23,495 nt of DNA, from the IMG/VR virus record IMGVR_UViG_3300022074_000386, positions 1 to 23,495 of that record; one strand, written 5' to 3'. Both the position numbers and the translations under genes were made by a program. This document shows positions 8,428 through 15,690 of this stretch, one piece after another. The number at the start of each line of letters is the position of its first letter. The stretch's first letter is position 1. The notes under the pieces are model-generated. The model was not told where the DNA came from, searched no databases, and saw only the letters and a program-made list of their open reading frames with translations. This DNA comes from a virus.

Positions 8428-9433
8428 CTGGGAATCCTCCGAACGGCAGGGAATTGTTCCTATCTGACTTACCCTCAGGGAATCTTACCCTACAGCTTGA
8501 CAGCCTCTTGCCACAAACATCAAGAGCCTCTTTTTCAGCTTTGGTAAGGCTTGAGTCTGTGATCTCTTGATCGTCAATGTCAAAACACTTGTCTCCTTTA
8601 TATGGACATTCTCTTTCTTTGTATTTCCATTGGCAAAATTCGGTCACAGTGCGTCTAGGTAATTGCAGGTTGGTTAAGTCAAGCTTCGCTGTAAGCTCGA
8701 ACTCAACAAATTGCAAGTTTTCACTTGCGACTCGATCTATATACCAAGTCTCTACCATCTTTGCGTCAGGGTCAGCTGTATCGTTATTGCCCTGACTTAT
8801 TAGGCTATTGTCATCTTGCGTTGCCAAAGAATCACTGTCTTCTGTCTGTGATGACTGTGCTTGCCCAAAGTTAGCAGAGTCTAAAAACTTAGCGAATGTC
8901 CGTATGCGAACCACTTTTGCTCCTAAAGGATTGTATTGAGCCAAAAGCAAGCTGATCGCACCGTTTACATTTGCTACTCGCAAAGATGGCCTGGGTAAGG
9001 CTCCTTTGCTTGTAAACTCAAATCCATCAACCTCGACAGGTACGGCAGGATATGTCTTACTGTCAAACTGAATGTCAGCTATCAAGCCATTCTTGCCCGC
9101 GTGGTATCGCAAAGTGCTCTGCACGCCGTTTATATCTAGATCTAAGTGTATTTCAAACAAGTCAATAATTGCTGTCGGTGCTAATGCTTGCAGCTGCTCT
9201 GACAGCGGCTCAAACGCTTCCCACTCGAGCAAACTATCTTCATTGTCAATAGTCGTAAGGGTAATTTTGCGCGGCCATTCCGGCTCAGCTGTCCCTGACG
9301 TACCCTCAACTATGCATCTGAAAGCGAGAGTGTGTCTTGTTTGCAGGTCTTCATCTCTAGATGCCCTGACAACATCACCAACGCCGTAAATTTGGCCAGC
9401 CTTCCACTCATGCCTGTTATACGGAAATGCCAT
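8408..9433 (-). CDS. L: Minor tail protein L (Fe-S type) with N-terminal extra domain
   Basis: A 341-residue protein; lambda gpL is about 232. Residues 1-75 are an added domain with the pattern W-AGQIYGVGDVV, then LAFRC-VEGTSGTAEP-WP and LLEWEAF, resembling small carbohydrate-binding-like modules in phage tail proteins. From about 88 the L family begins (DLFEIHLD, then TYPAVPVEVDGFEF and ALPRPSLRVANVNG). Residues about 185-228 are a polar Ser/Asp/Gln-rich insertion. The C-terminus has Cys267, Cys276, Cys283, Cys307 and Cys314; C-x8-C and C-x6-C match the spacing I recall for the iron-sulfur cluster ligands of lambda gpL. The protein ends NSLPFGGFPG. Start and upstream stop overlap as TAATG, and GAGG lies just upstream. 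It acts in tail-tip assembly with M, K, I and J. Confidence 0.9.
   Translation of the reverse strand: MAFPYNRHEWKAGQIYGVGDVVRASRDEDLQTRHTLAFRCIVEGTSGTAEPEWPRKITLTTIDNEDSLLEWEAFEPLSEQLQALAPTAIIDLFEIHLDLDINGVQSTLRYHAGKNGLIADIQFDSKTYPAVPVEVDGFEFTSKGALPRPSLRVANVNGAISLLLAQYNPLGAKVVRIRTFAKFLDSANFGQAQSSQTEDSDSLATQDDNSLISQGNNDTADPDAKMVETWYIDRVASENLQFVEFELTAKLDLTNLQLPRRTVTEFCQWKYKERECPYKGDKCFDIDDQEITDSSLTKAEKEALDVCGKRLSSCRVRFPEGKSDRNNSLPFGGFPGARLQA
8435..8440 (-). promoter_or_regulatory. Strong ribosome binding site for the JAB gene
   Basis: GGAGGA reads on the minus strand seven bases before GTG 8427, inside the end of L. It is one of the best Shine-Dalgarno matches in the window and decides the GTG start. 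Confidence 0.75.
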
Positions 9434-9774
9434 TAGGCCTCAAACACCTGCTCGAAAGTAGCAGTGATAGTAAACAAATTAGAATACGGCAAGGTCTTTT
9501 GCCACTCACGGCAAATCCACCTGTATGTAGCCGTATCATCTGGTGGGCTCCAGTCAAACGACTCAACGCCTTTGCGAAGCTCTAAGAAGGTTTCAATGTT
9601 ATTTGCCTCTGTAGACGTTCTGTTCTCGAAAGACAGTGTCCAAACCTTAGGATCTTGGTTAATGCCAAACGTCACCCTCTGCGAGTAACCAGAGCCAAAT
9701 TCAACAGCGCGAACACGCGGTTTTGACCTTTTGCTGGCTCCGTAGTCAGGAGTGAAGGTGAAAGTTTCTGCCAT
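9433..9774 (-). CDS. M: Minor tail protein M
   Basis: A 113-residue protein, matching the short lambda M-type minor tail family. The N-terminus has FTFTPDYGASKRSKPRVRAV, then FGSGYSQRVTFG, with the family's 'GYSQR' hallmark. WTLSFENRTSTEA, FDWSPPDD and WICREWQKTLPYSNLFTITA complete the family pattern, and it ends TFEQVFEA. It sits between tape measure and L, as in lambda, and overlaps both neighbours by TAATG junctions. GGAGG lies about 11 bases before the ATG. It is a structural tail-tip component near the distal end of the tape measure. Confidence 0.93.
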   Translation of the reverse strand: MAETFTFTPDYGASKRSKPRVRAVEFGSGYSQRVTFGINQDPKVWTLSFENRTSTEANNIETFLELRKGVESFDWSPPDDTATYRWICREWQKTLPYSNLFTITATFEQVFEA

Positions 9775-12700
9775 TAGCTAAGCAAGCCTCCAGGACGCTT
9801 CTGCCTTACCAACTCAGCCTGCACTGCTGCTCCAATAGCAGAGCCAAGAGCTTTTGCGTTGGGCTGGTCGCCTTGCACTCTGGAGCCTGATGCGTCAACG
9901 TTCACCACTACATTACCAACGCCACCAGAAGCCTCAACGCCTAACTTGCCGTTAGACCCGCGACGCAGCGGCATAATGGCTTCTGGGCCTGCCTCTCCCA
10001 TGATCCCAGCACCCTTTGCCATTGGGAAGATCGTTGGCTTATTAACAATGCCGCCATATGCAAATGGCACGATCTTGTTCTTGGCGTAAACGTTGCCTTT
10101 AGCGTTCGCGACGCTACTAGCACTGCCTCCTAATTCAAGGAAGTTACCAACGCCAGGAATAAGCGAAAGCCCTTTAAACAACGCAGCCTTGGCAAATATG
10201 CGAGAAAGGTCTTGCAAGATTGACTTTGTCATGTCGGCAAAATCTGCCTTGCCGGTTGCCACAAAATCAGCAAACGTATCGCCTAACGTCTGAACTGCCT
10301 GCACCGCTTGTGTCGCCAGTGCATCCTTCAAGTTCATTGCTTCCTCAAATATCTTTTCCAAGCCATTTCTAAAGTTATCTAAAGGCTCTTTTGTCTTTAG
10401 AAGCTTTTCTTTGATTTTTTGATATAGATCTGGCATGCCCTCTAAGAGGACTTTCATCTCATCTAATATTTTTTTACGTTCATATTCTTCCTGAGTGATC
10501 TCGCCAGCAAGCACTCTTGCTTGTTCAATTCGATCTTTTTTGCGGGCCTCTGCTTCTGCCTCTCTTTCTGCTTGGTCGGCACTTTCTTGCCTTAAGTCTC
10601 GGCCTCTAATTACTAAATCAAAGCCAGCCTGCAGAATTGCGTTCGCCCGAGCGAGAGCGTCTTCCGTCTCTTGGTTCGCAGTCAAAATATCTAATTCATA
10701 CGTCAAAGACGACTCAAGGAATTTGTTTTCATCAAACCTTGCCTGACGAATCTTGTTTCTTATATCAAGCTCAGCTTGAGTCATCATGACTCGTGTAGAC
10801 CCTGAGCCGCCACCATCTGAGTCTGGGTCGTCATAGTTATTTGGAGTGTAAGACTTAGGAGGGTCAATAGGAAGACCCGACATGCGGTCATACTCGACGC
10901 CTGCAACCGTGTAAGTACTTGCAAGTTTCATTGCAAGTGACAGGTTGTCAGCAGCAATTTTTGCTGCCTTTAGTTGATTTTCAAGTTGTCTAATCATCCG
11001 TCCGTTGCCTTCTGTCTCAAGACGGTCTTGCAACTCTTTAACCTTGTCATTCATCTCGCGAAGCCTATCGTTAGCCTCCTTATTAGTCGTCTCTCCAGCT
11101 ATCACTGACTTATTGAATTCTGCGTTCTTTTTGCTGTATTTGACCAAAGCAACTGTTGCTGCCGCAATACCTGCAGCTAAAGCAACCCAGGGATTGAGCA
11201 AAGACGCAGCTGTAAAGGACTTCATCGCCACTGTCGCCTTTCCGAAAGCTGTCCCAAGCGCAGTTGCAATCCCTATAAGATTCTGCAAAGCCAATGCAAT
11301 CCCAGCTGCGCCAGCAACAATCAAAAGCTCTTTAAAGTTTGCTATCAAGAAAGACGATGCATCTAGAAGTGCATTTAATCCCCTGGCTGCAGCGACTGCA
11401 CCTGACTTAATGGCAGGAAGGATTTCAAGCACAAACTCCGCAAATGCTTCTTGCAGTGCAGCTCCAATTGGCTGCAAAGCCTCACCAACTTCGCGACGAA
11501 CTTGGTCAAATGCAACTTTTGCCTTTGCTCCAGCATCCGCACTGCTATCCGCGATAGCTCTTGCTGTTTCTTCGTACCTCGGCCCTAGACTAATTATAAA
11601 CTTCATTAACTCATCTAGGCCTACGGTGCCTGCTTTAAATGCTTTTTGCAGCTCCGGCAAAGTCATCTTATTTGCCTCTGCAAATTGAGTAACAGCGCCT
11701 GGCAGTCTTTCACCTAACTGCCCAGAAAGCTCTTCTGCACTAACACGTCCCTTGCTGAAAGTTTGCACCATAGCTGTTATCGCCGACTCTACATCTTGCG
11801 CTCCTCCACCTGTCGCTTTTATCGCAGAAGTAACATTTCTAAAAACAACTTCTGCGTCCTCGATGTTACCACCTGCTCCAATGACTGCAGCTGACAAGCG
11901 CGTAATACCTTTAGTTGATACAGCCAAGGGTACATTAAAGTCCTTTGTAACTTCTGCCGCTGCTTTTAAAGCATCTGTGTACTGTGCGCCTGCTACACCC
12001 TCAAGAGCTATCTCAAGCTTTTGCAGTTGAGCCGCATAATCAGAAGTTGCGCCGAGCGCCTCACGCAGCATCTTCGCTTGTGCGCCGAGTGCGGCGCCAG
12101 CTGCTACTCCTGCAATGCCGCCAACTGCACCACCAACGGCGGCACCTAACGCACCTTCTGGGCCGCCGAAAACTCCGCCAGCAGCAACACCACCCAACCC
12201 TTGAGCTATGCCCCTAACAGTAGGTCTGCGACGACGCTTGTTTAATTTTTCAAGTTGACGATCTGTTTTTTCTATTTGATTACCTAGTTCGCGAAAGTCT
12301 TGACTTGTAGGGTCAAGGCCTGCTCGCAATTGTGCAAACGCAGCTCTCTGCGCCTGCAGACTATTAATGCTGCCCTTAGACGCAGCCGCTTGTCGATTAA
12401 TCTCAGCCGTCACTTGCGAGAGAGAACGACCCATCATTTCAGTAGCTGCCTTTGTATCAGCAGAACCAATAGAAGCAATTGTCCTAAAAAGACCACTAGC
12501 TTCAACTGGTTGATCAAGCATTAAGGGAGGCAAAGCGCCTCTTTCTCTGCGCCTGCGATTTCTAGCTATAGATTTAGCTACAGGATCAGTTTCGCCACCA
12601 AAACGTCCCAAAGTGCCTAAACGCGACCTGATCTCCGTTTTACGACCGGTTGGGTCAAGAGGATTTATGTCAAGCTGTCTTTGAAGGTCATTAATCCTAC

Positions 12701-13418
12701 GCAAAGTTGATATGTACTCTTCGCCTCCAATAACAAGATTGCCTAAATCAGACCGAAGCTCTTTAAGCTCCATCTGAACATTGTTTGTAGTTGCAGGTAG
12801 CTGGTTCAGCTCCCCGCCAAAGGTCTTTACAATTTCTGCTGCAGTCCTAAGTTTTTTATTGTTATCAACCTGCGCTTTAGTAACAGCTTGTATTTTCGCC
12901 TGCAATCTGCTCTCAAGCCTGATTCTTGCCTCAGCTAAAACATTTTGCCTGGATTGTTGAGCAACAAACTCCTCACGTAAGCCACCCTGCTCGTCAAAAG
13001 GCAGTACAGAAGGTCGACTTGCTGCAAAAGCTTCTGCCTCTAGAAACCTACCAGGGGTAGCCTTTACAAAAGTGCCTCTACGTCTAATCGCCGCTTGACT
13101 TGTTTCAGCAGTCTGCTCAGCTTTCTTGAGCTTTGCCTCGTAAAAAGCAATGTCCTTCCCAAGTTGCTGGAAAGTTTTGCTATTAAGGGCAGACTGACTC
13201 TGAAGCCCTTTCAAGGCTGTAACTTGACCTCTAATTACACTTATGCTCTCTCCACCTGATGTCGAAAAGTTTTTAACTCCTTTCGCAATTTCTTGCAGGC
13301 TTTTGCTAGTTATATCCGCAGTGCTGGCAAGCCCCCTTAGACTACTTTTTATCTTGGCGATCTCTTCAATACCTTTGAGGCCAAGCTTGATCTGTAGTTC
13401 TTCGACAGTTTTAGCCAT
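9774..13418 (-). CDS. H: Tail tape measure protein
   Basis: A 1214-residue protein. The N-terminal 400 residues are helical and charged (start MAKTVEELQIKLGLKG, repeated predicted coiled coil). A glycine/alanine-rich segment occupies about 405-445. The tape-measure core domain lies at about 450-650 (SDYAAQLQKLEIALEGVAG, then FSKGRVSAEELSGQLGERLP). Two hydrophobic segments occur near 690-715 (ELLIVAGAAGIALALQNLIG) and 738-757 (LNPWVALAAGIAAATVALV), likely membrane-active during DNA injection. A charged helical region spans about 900-1020, and a lambda-H-like C-terminal domain ends in GEAGPEAIMPLRRGSNGKLG. Its ATG overlaps the end of the T frame by 8 bases. By scaling with lambda, length predicts a tail well beyond 150 nm, perhaps about 180 nm (inference). 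It sets tail length with the G/GT chaperones. Confidence 0.95.
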   Translation of the reverse strand: MAKTVEELQIKLGLKGIEEIAKIKSSLRGLASTADITSKSLQEIAKGVKNFSTSGGESISVIRGQVTALKGLQSQSALNSKTFQQLGKDIAFYEAKLKKAEQTAETSQAAIRRRGTFVKATPGRFLEAEAFAASRPSVLPFDEQGGLREEFVAQQSRQNVLAEARIRLESRLQAKIQAVTKAQVDNNKKLRTAAEIVKTFGGELNQLPATTNNVQMELKELRSDLGNLVIGGEEYISTLRRINDLQRQLDINPLDPTGRKTEIRSRLGTLGRFGGETDPVAKSIARNRRRRERGALPPLMLDQPVEASGLFRTIASIGSADTKAATEMMGRSLSQVTAEINRQAAASKGSINSLQAQRAAFAQLRAGLDPTSQDFRELGNQIEKTDRQLEKLNKRRRRPTVRGIAQGLGGVAAGGVFGGPEGALGAAVGGAVGGIAGVAAGAALGAQAKMLREALGATSDYAAQLQKLEIALEGVAGAQYTDALKAAAEVTKDFNVPLAVSTKGITRLSAAVIGAGGNIEDAEVVFRNVTSAIKATGGGAQDVESAITAMVQTFSKGRVSAEELSGQLGERLPGAVTQFAEANKMTLPELQKAFKAGTVGLDELMKFIISLGPRYEETARAIADSSADAGAKAKVAFDQVRREVGEALQPIGAALQEAFAEFVLEILPAIKSGAVAAARGLNALLDASSFLIANFKELLIVAGAAGIALALQNLIGIATALGTAFGKATVAMKSFTAASLLNPWVALAAGIAAATVALVKYSKKNAEFNKSVIAGETTNKEANDRLREMNDKVKELQDRLETEGNGRMIRQLENQLKAAKIAADNLSLAMKLASTYTVAGVEYDRMSGLPIDPPKSYTPNNYDDPDSDGGGSGSTRVMMTQAELDIRNKIRQARFDENKFLESSLTYELDILTANQETEDALARANAILQAGFDLVIRGRDLRQESADQAEREAEAEARKKDRIEQARVLAGEITQEEYERKKILDEMKVLLEGMPDLYQKIKEKLLKTKEPLDNFRNGLEKIFEEAMNLKDALATQAVQAVQTLGDTFADFVATGKADFADMTKSILQDLSRIFAKAALFKGLSLIPGVGNFLELGGSASSVANAKGNVYAKNKIVPFAYGGIVNKPTIFPMAKGAGIMGEAGPEAIMPLRRGSNGKLGVEASGGVGNVVVNVDASGSRVQGDQPNAKALGSAIGAAVQAELVRQKRPGGLLS

Positions 13419-14087
13419 CTGCCTTCTTGCTGAATTCGGTCAGAGCAGCGGATTCCATAATGCGAAGACCCTCTAGCACTTCACGACGGTTCTCCACATC
13501 ATAAAGGTCGAAAAGGCCTCCGGAAACCAGCAATACGTCATATCGCAACCCAACGTACCCAGCCATGCTGACTGTCCATTGCGTCTGCATGCGCAGGAAC
13601 ATCATCACAATGTCCCAGTTCTCGTCCCATACCTCAAAATCCGCAGACTCCTGCTTTTTGGGTTTTGGCAGCTCTATACCAAACGCCGCAGCGTCCTCTT
13701 GAGTCTTGTCCTCAATGATTTTACCGCCAGAAGCCCAATGCACTGCGGCCTCCTTCAGTTTCCCGCTTGCGCCTCCCCATAAGTCTTGGTGTATGCAGCG
13801 AGAACAGCTTTCAGCCAATCGACGTCATCGGAGAAATCATCTAACTCTGCCTCTGAAAACTCAACTGGATCTCCATCCTCGTCATTAATACCTTCCCATC
13901 CAACAAGAACTTTTTTCAAAAGAGAGACGCCTTCTGCCTCGCTCACACCCTCAAGCTCTGACAGCTTGACACGCTTGAAAATCGCAGTGAATTCTGATTT
14001 TTCAAACTTGCCAGGCTTTTTCTCGCTTGGCTCTTGTACTTCTACGGGCCACTTGAAAGTTTTGACCTTTTTGCGAACAAAAGCCAT
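13411..14087 (-). CDS. GT: Tail assembly chaperone GT (G-T fusion by -1 frameshift)
   Basis: Predicted 225-residue product made when ribosomes slip -1 at GGGAAAC (13758-13764) near the end of G, then continue through the T frame to TAA at 13411-13413. The T half (about 115 residues: LKEAAVHWASGGK, then ENWDIVMMFLRMQTQW, VGLRYDVLL and RIMESAALTEF) looks like the DUF1799-type T domain of tail chaperones. The T frame opens only with a TTG at 13818 deep inside G, without a ribosome binding site, and its first 18 codons look like shadow sequence, so frameshifting is the natural route. The T end overlaps the tape measure ATG, as expected for proteins that bind the tape measure and recruit tail tube subunits. 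It is absent from the mature virion in lambda. Confidence 0.9.
13755..14087 (-). CDS. G: Tail assembly chaperone G
   Basis: A 110-residue protein ending at TGA 13755-13757. It starts MAFVRKKVKTFKWPVEVQEP and has a KFEKSEFTAIFKRVKLSELE block, then VLVGWEGINDEDGDPVEFSE and an acidic segment, and ends KTYGEAQAGN. This is the usual G-type chaperone pattern: a basic WPV-containing N-terminus, then the 'GW..i.d.dg..v.fs' block. Its last two sense codons, GGA AAC, are part of the slippery site. It is the first gene after the intrinsic terminator behind the tail tube; the ATG has no evident Shine-Dalgarno. It acts in the cytoplasm, coating the tape measure before tube polymerisation. Confidence 0.9.
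   Translation of the reverse strand: MAFVRKKVKTFKWPVEVQEPSEKKPGKFEKSEFTAIFKRVKLSELEGVSEAEGVSLLKKVLVGWEGINDEDGDPVEFSEAELDDFSDDVDWLKAVLAAYTKTYGEAQAGN
13758..13764 (-). promoter_or_regulatory. Programmed -1 ribosomal frameshift site GGGAAAC
   Basis: In the G frame the codons read GCG GGA AAC TGA, giving the X XXY YYZ heptamer G GGA AAC two codons before the stop. It differs from lambda's GGGAAAG only in the last base. A purine-rich GGGGAGG (13772-13778) lies 7 bases upstream and could act as a Shine-Dalgarno-like stimulator, as in dnaX. A weak stem, CCGCAG (13743-13748) with CTGGCGG (13724-13730, one bulged G), begins 9 bases downstream. The stimulators are inference; the heptamer and frames are read directly. 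Confidence 0.9.
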
Positions 14088-14124
14088 TAGCTAATCGAAC
14101 AAACCAATTTAGCTTACACAAAAA

Positions 14125-14148
14125 AAGGGAGCCGGCCAAGGCTCCCTT
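14125..14148 (-). terminator. Intrinsic terminator after the tail tube gene
   Basis: On the minus strand AAGGGAGCC pairs with GGCTCCCTT (9 bp, 14140-14148 with 14125-14133) around a 6-base loop, and seven U (14120-14126, two overlapping the stem base) follow. This is a textbook Rho-independent terminator for leftward transcription. It lies 22 bases after the tail tube stop and 38 bases before the G start. I see no convincing promoter between it and G, so it probably lets some polymerase through or is antiterminated. Confidence 0.85.
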
Positions 14149-14170
14149 ATCCCAGCCCAACGCTTTGACC

Positions 14171-15109
14171 TTAGGTGTAAATCAAGTCAAACTCAACGTT
14201 CGCAGACGAGTCTGGTACACAGGTGTATGGGATGTTAAGCATCGCAATACCGTCCTGGTCGCCGTAAGACACATCACCAATGTCAACCTTTGCAGAGGTG
14301 AACTGGACAATGTTCCCAGCAGCAGTGCCATGAGTGAACTGCAGATTCCCCAGTGCAGCGTCATCGTCAACCGCAGAAGCGAAGAAGTCCTTGGTGCCGA
14401 GAGCCACTGCCTCAATCGTGACAGAGCCACTCGCCGCACGATCAGTGATCAGTACCTCTTTAGAACCGCCTACAAGCTCTCGATAGACAGTTGAGTTGCC
14501 TAGGTCGAACGAGAAGCTTTGCAATGCACCGGCATAAGACAACAGCTGGAAGCCTGTAGTATTGCCGTTTTTGAACAGCAAAGGATCGTCTTGGTTTGCA
14601 TAGGTAGGCGTGATCAAAGCGCTGTCGTCTGGTGCGACGTAAATACCAGTGAACGTAAAGTCCAAGGTCGGAATCTCGCCCACATTGGCAGTGATCGCAA
14701 CGTTGCCGCGGCAGCCAGTCACCTTGTGCCTAACACCGTCAATCATGTAGTGAATGGTGACTGACGAGAAGCTTGCGCTGACAGGCTCATACTTAACGCT
14801 AGTGCTTGCAGTCACTGTTTCAGCTAAGCCACAAGCCTTGAGAGCCTTGCCGTATTGAGGTGCAGTGCCAGCAGCCCCAGAACCAGCAAGCTCAACGCTG
14901 AATGAGCATTCAACGCGAGTGTTGGCCAAAAGCTGCTGAGATGCGCCCAAATAAGGACGAATTAGGTCACGGCTGACAACATCACTGCTTTGCGGTGTGA
15001 TTTCCAGAGCCTTTACCAGTACGGCGTCCGCTCCTGTTGGAGTCGGATCGGTTGCATAAACCGACTCGCTTTCTATCAGAACTAGGCGTTTGCGGAGTAG
15101 CAGTGCCAT
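14171..15109 (-). CDS. V: Major tail tube protein
   Basis: A 312-residue protein in the position of lambda V, between the tail terminator and G. The N-terminus (MALLLRKRLVLIESESVYAT, then DPTPTGADAVLVKALEITP) and RDLIRPYLGAS are typical of a siphophage tube protein family. Other family-like blocks are VECSFSVELAGSG, GVRHKVTGCRGNV, IPTLDFTFTGIYV, and QSFSFDLGN near 200. The C-terminus (FTSAKVDIGDVSYGDQDGIA, then MLNIPYTC) completes a beta-rich tube fold. AGGTAG lies a few bases before the ATG. A strong terminator follows, fitting a protein needed in hundreds of copies. It would form stacked rings around the tape measure. Confidence 0.88.
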   Translation of the reverse strand: MALLLRKRLVLIESESVYATDPTPTGADAVLVKALEITPQSSDVVSRDLIRPYLGASQQLLANTRVECSFSVELAGSGAAGTAPQYGKALKACGLAETVTASTSVKYEPVSASFSSVTIHYMIDGVRHKVTGCRGNVAITANVGEIPTLDFTFTGIYVAPDDSALITPTYANQDDPLLFKNGNTTGFQLLSYAGALQSFSFDLGNSTVYRELVGGSKEVLITDRAASGSVTIEAVALGTKDFFASAVDDDAALGNLQFTHGTAAGNIVQFTSAKVDIGDVSYGDQDGIAMLNIPYTCVPDSSANVEFDLIYT

Positions 15110-15221
15110 CGGTTTCTACCTGTGGTGGTTGTGGTGGCAGCGTTCGCTGGATCAAAGTGCGTACGCCTGTTTCAGGATCAAGGAGGTAACTCCCGCCATG
15201 ACCACTGTGTTCATCCAACAT
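14982..15221 (-). CDS. Small overlapping reading frame before tail tube
   Basis: A 79-residue frame from ATG 15221. Its first 45 residues lie in the gap before the tube gene and look protein-like: HGGSYLLDPETGVRTLIQRT then PPQPPQVETDG. I recall small phage proteins of the 'GGSY..dp..G...lv.rT' type beside tail tube genes, which raises confidence. From 15109 onward the frame runs inside the tube gene for 128 bases, with a Ser/Arg-rich tail (NRSGRRTGKG) that looks like shadow coding. There is no Shine-Dalgarno before 15221. It may be a genuine short gene with an accidentally extended C-terminus, or not translated. Function unknown. Confidence 0.5.
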   Translation of the reverse strand: MLDEHSGHGGSYLLDPETGVRTLIQRTLPPQPPQVETDGTATPQTPSSDRKRVGLCNRSDSNRSGRRTGKGSGNHTAKQ

Positions 15222-15264
15222 GTTAAGTGGAAAGGGTGTTTAGGTTTATCGTAGCCCTACCGCC

Positions 15265-15690
15265 CTATTGCGTTAAATCGTTCACATTCGTTCGATAGCG
15301 GACGTCGTATTCGCAGCTGATGATCCCCGACGGTTTGTCAGATTCAATAAATTCAAATTCTGTCCTGACAGGTACCACGTCGTGCGCATAGCCGCCAAGC
15401 GTTAAGTCAGCCATCACTTTGCTGTGGAGCGATTCAATCGTGTCATCAGCTGCCTGGTCTGGAATGTCGGCTCTTTCAATCACAGTGATCCTTACTGTCA
15501 TCGTCCAATCAAGCTTTGGCAAGCTTGTGGTCTGTACGCAAACATCCCGTATAGGTTGAACAATGATTGCGGGAGACTCGACTCTTGCTACTGGGTCAAC
15601 ACGAGTACGGAAGATTCTTGTTCCAACGCCTGCCGTACCAGTCAATGCTGTCCTGATAGCTGCCAATATGTTTTCGCGCTTGGTCGTCAT
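15265..15690 (-). CDS. Tail terminator protein (lambda U-like)
   Basis: A 141-residue protein. It starts MTTKRENILAAIRTALTGTA, a helix common to tail terminator proteins, then RIFRTRVDP, SPAIIVQP, WTMTVRITVIERA and an IESLHSKVMADLTLGG helix, and ends with EFEFIESDKPSGIISCEYDV then RYRT. That is the alpha/beta pattern of the U-type/tail-completion family. It overlaps the head-tail joining gene by ATGA. It would cap the tail tube and join it to the head. Z is not seen as a separate gene in this window, so this protein or its neighbour may cover that role. Confidence 0.78.
   Translation of the reverse strand: MTTKRENILAAIRTALTGTAGVGTRIFRTRVDPVARVESPAIIVQPIRDVCVQTTSLPKLDWTMTVRITVIERADIPDQAADDTIESLHSKVMADLTLGGYAHDVVPVRTEFEFIESDKPSGIISCEYDVRYRTNVNDLTQ

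Noticed and set aside
11005-11688. Plus-strand open frame of 227 residues inside the tape measure gene
   Set aside because: It lies wholly opposite a well-supported gene, is Ser/Ala/Leu-rich shadow sequence, and shows no family pattern or ribosome binding site.
13411-13818. T as a separate gene starting at TTG 13818
   Set aside because: The first 18 codons overlap G, look like shadow sequence and lack a ribosome binding site; the GGGAAAC slip explains expression better.
14088-14119. Promoter between the terminator and G
   Set aside because: The 38-base gap holds AT-rich sequence but no convincing -35/-10 pair at proper spacing.
14165-14494. Plus-strand 109-residue frame opposite the tail tube gene
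   Set aside because: No family pattern, and it lies entirely opposite a clear gene; several similar antisense frames in the window are also shadows.
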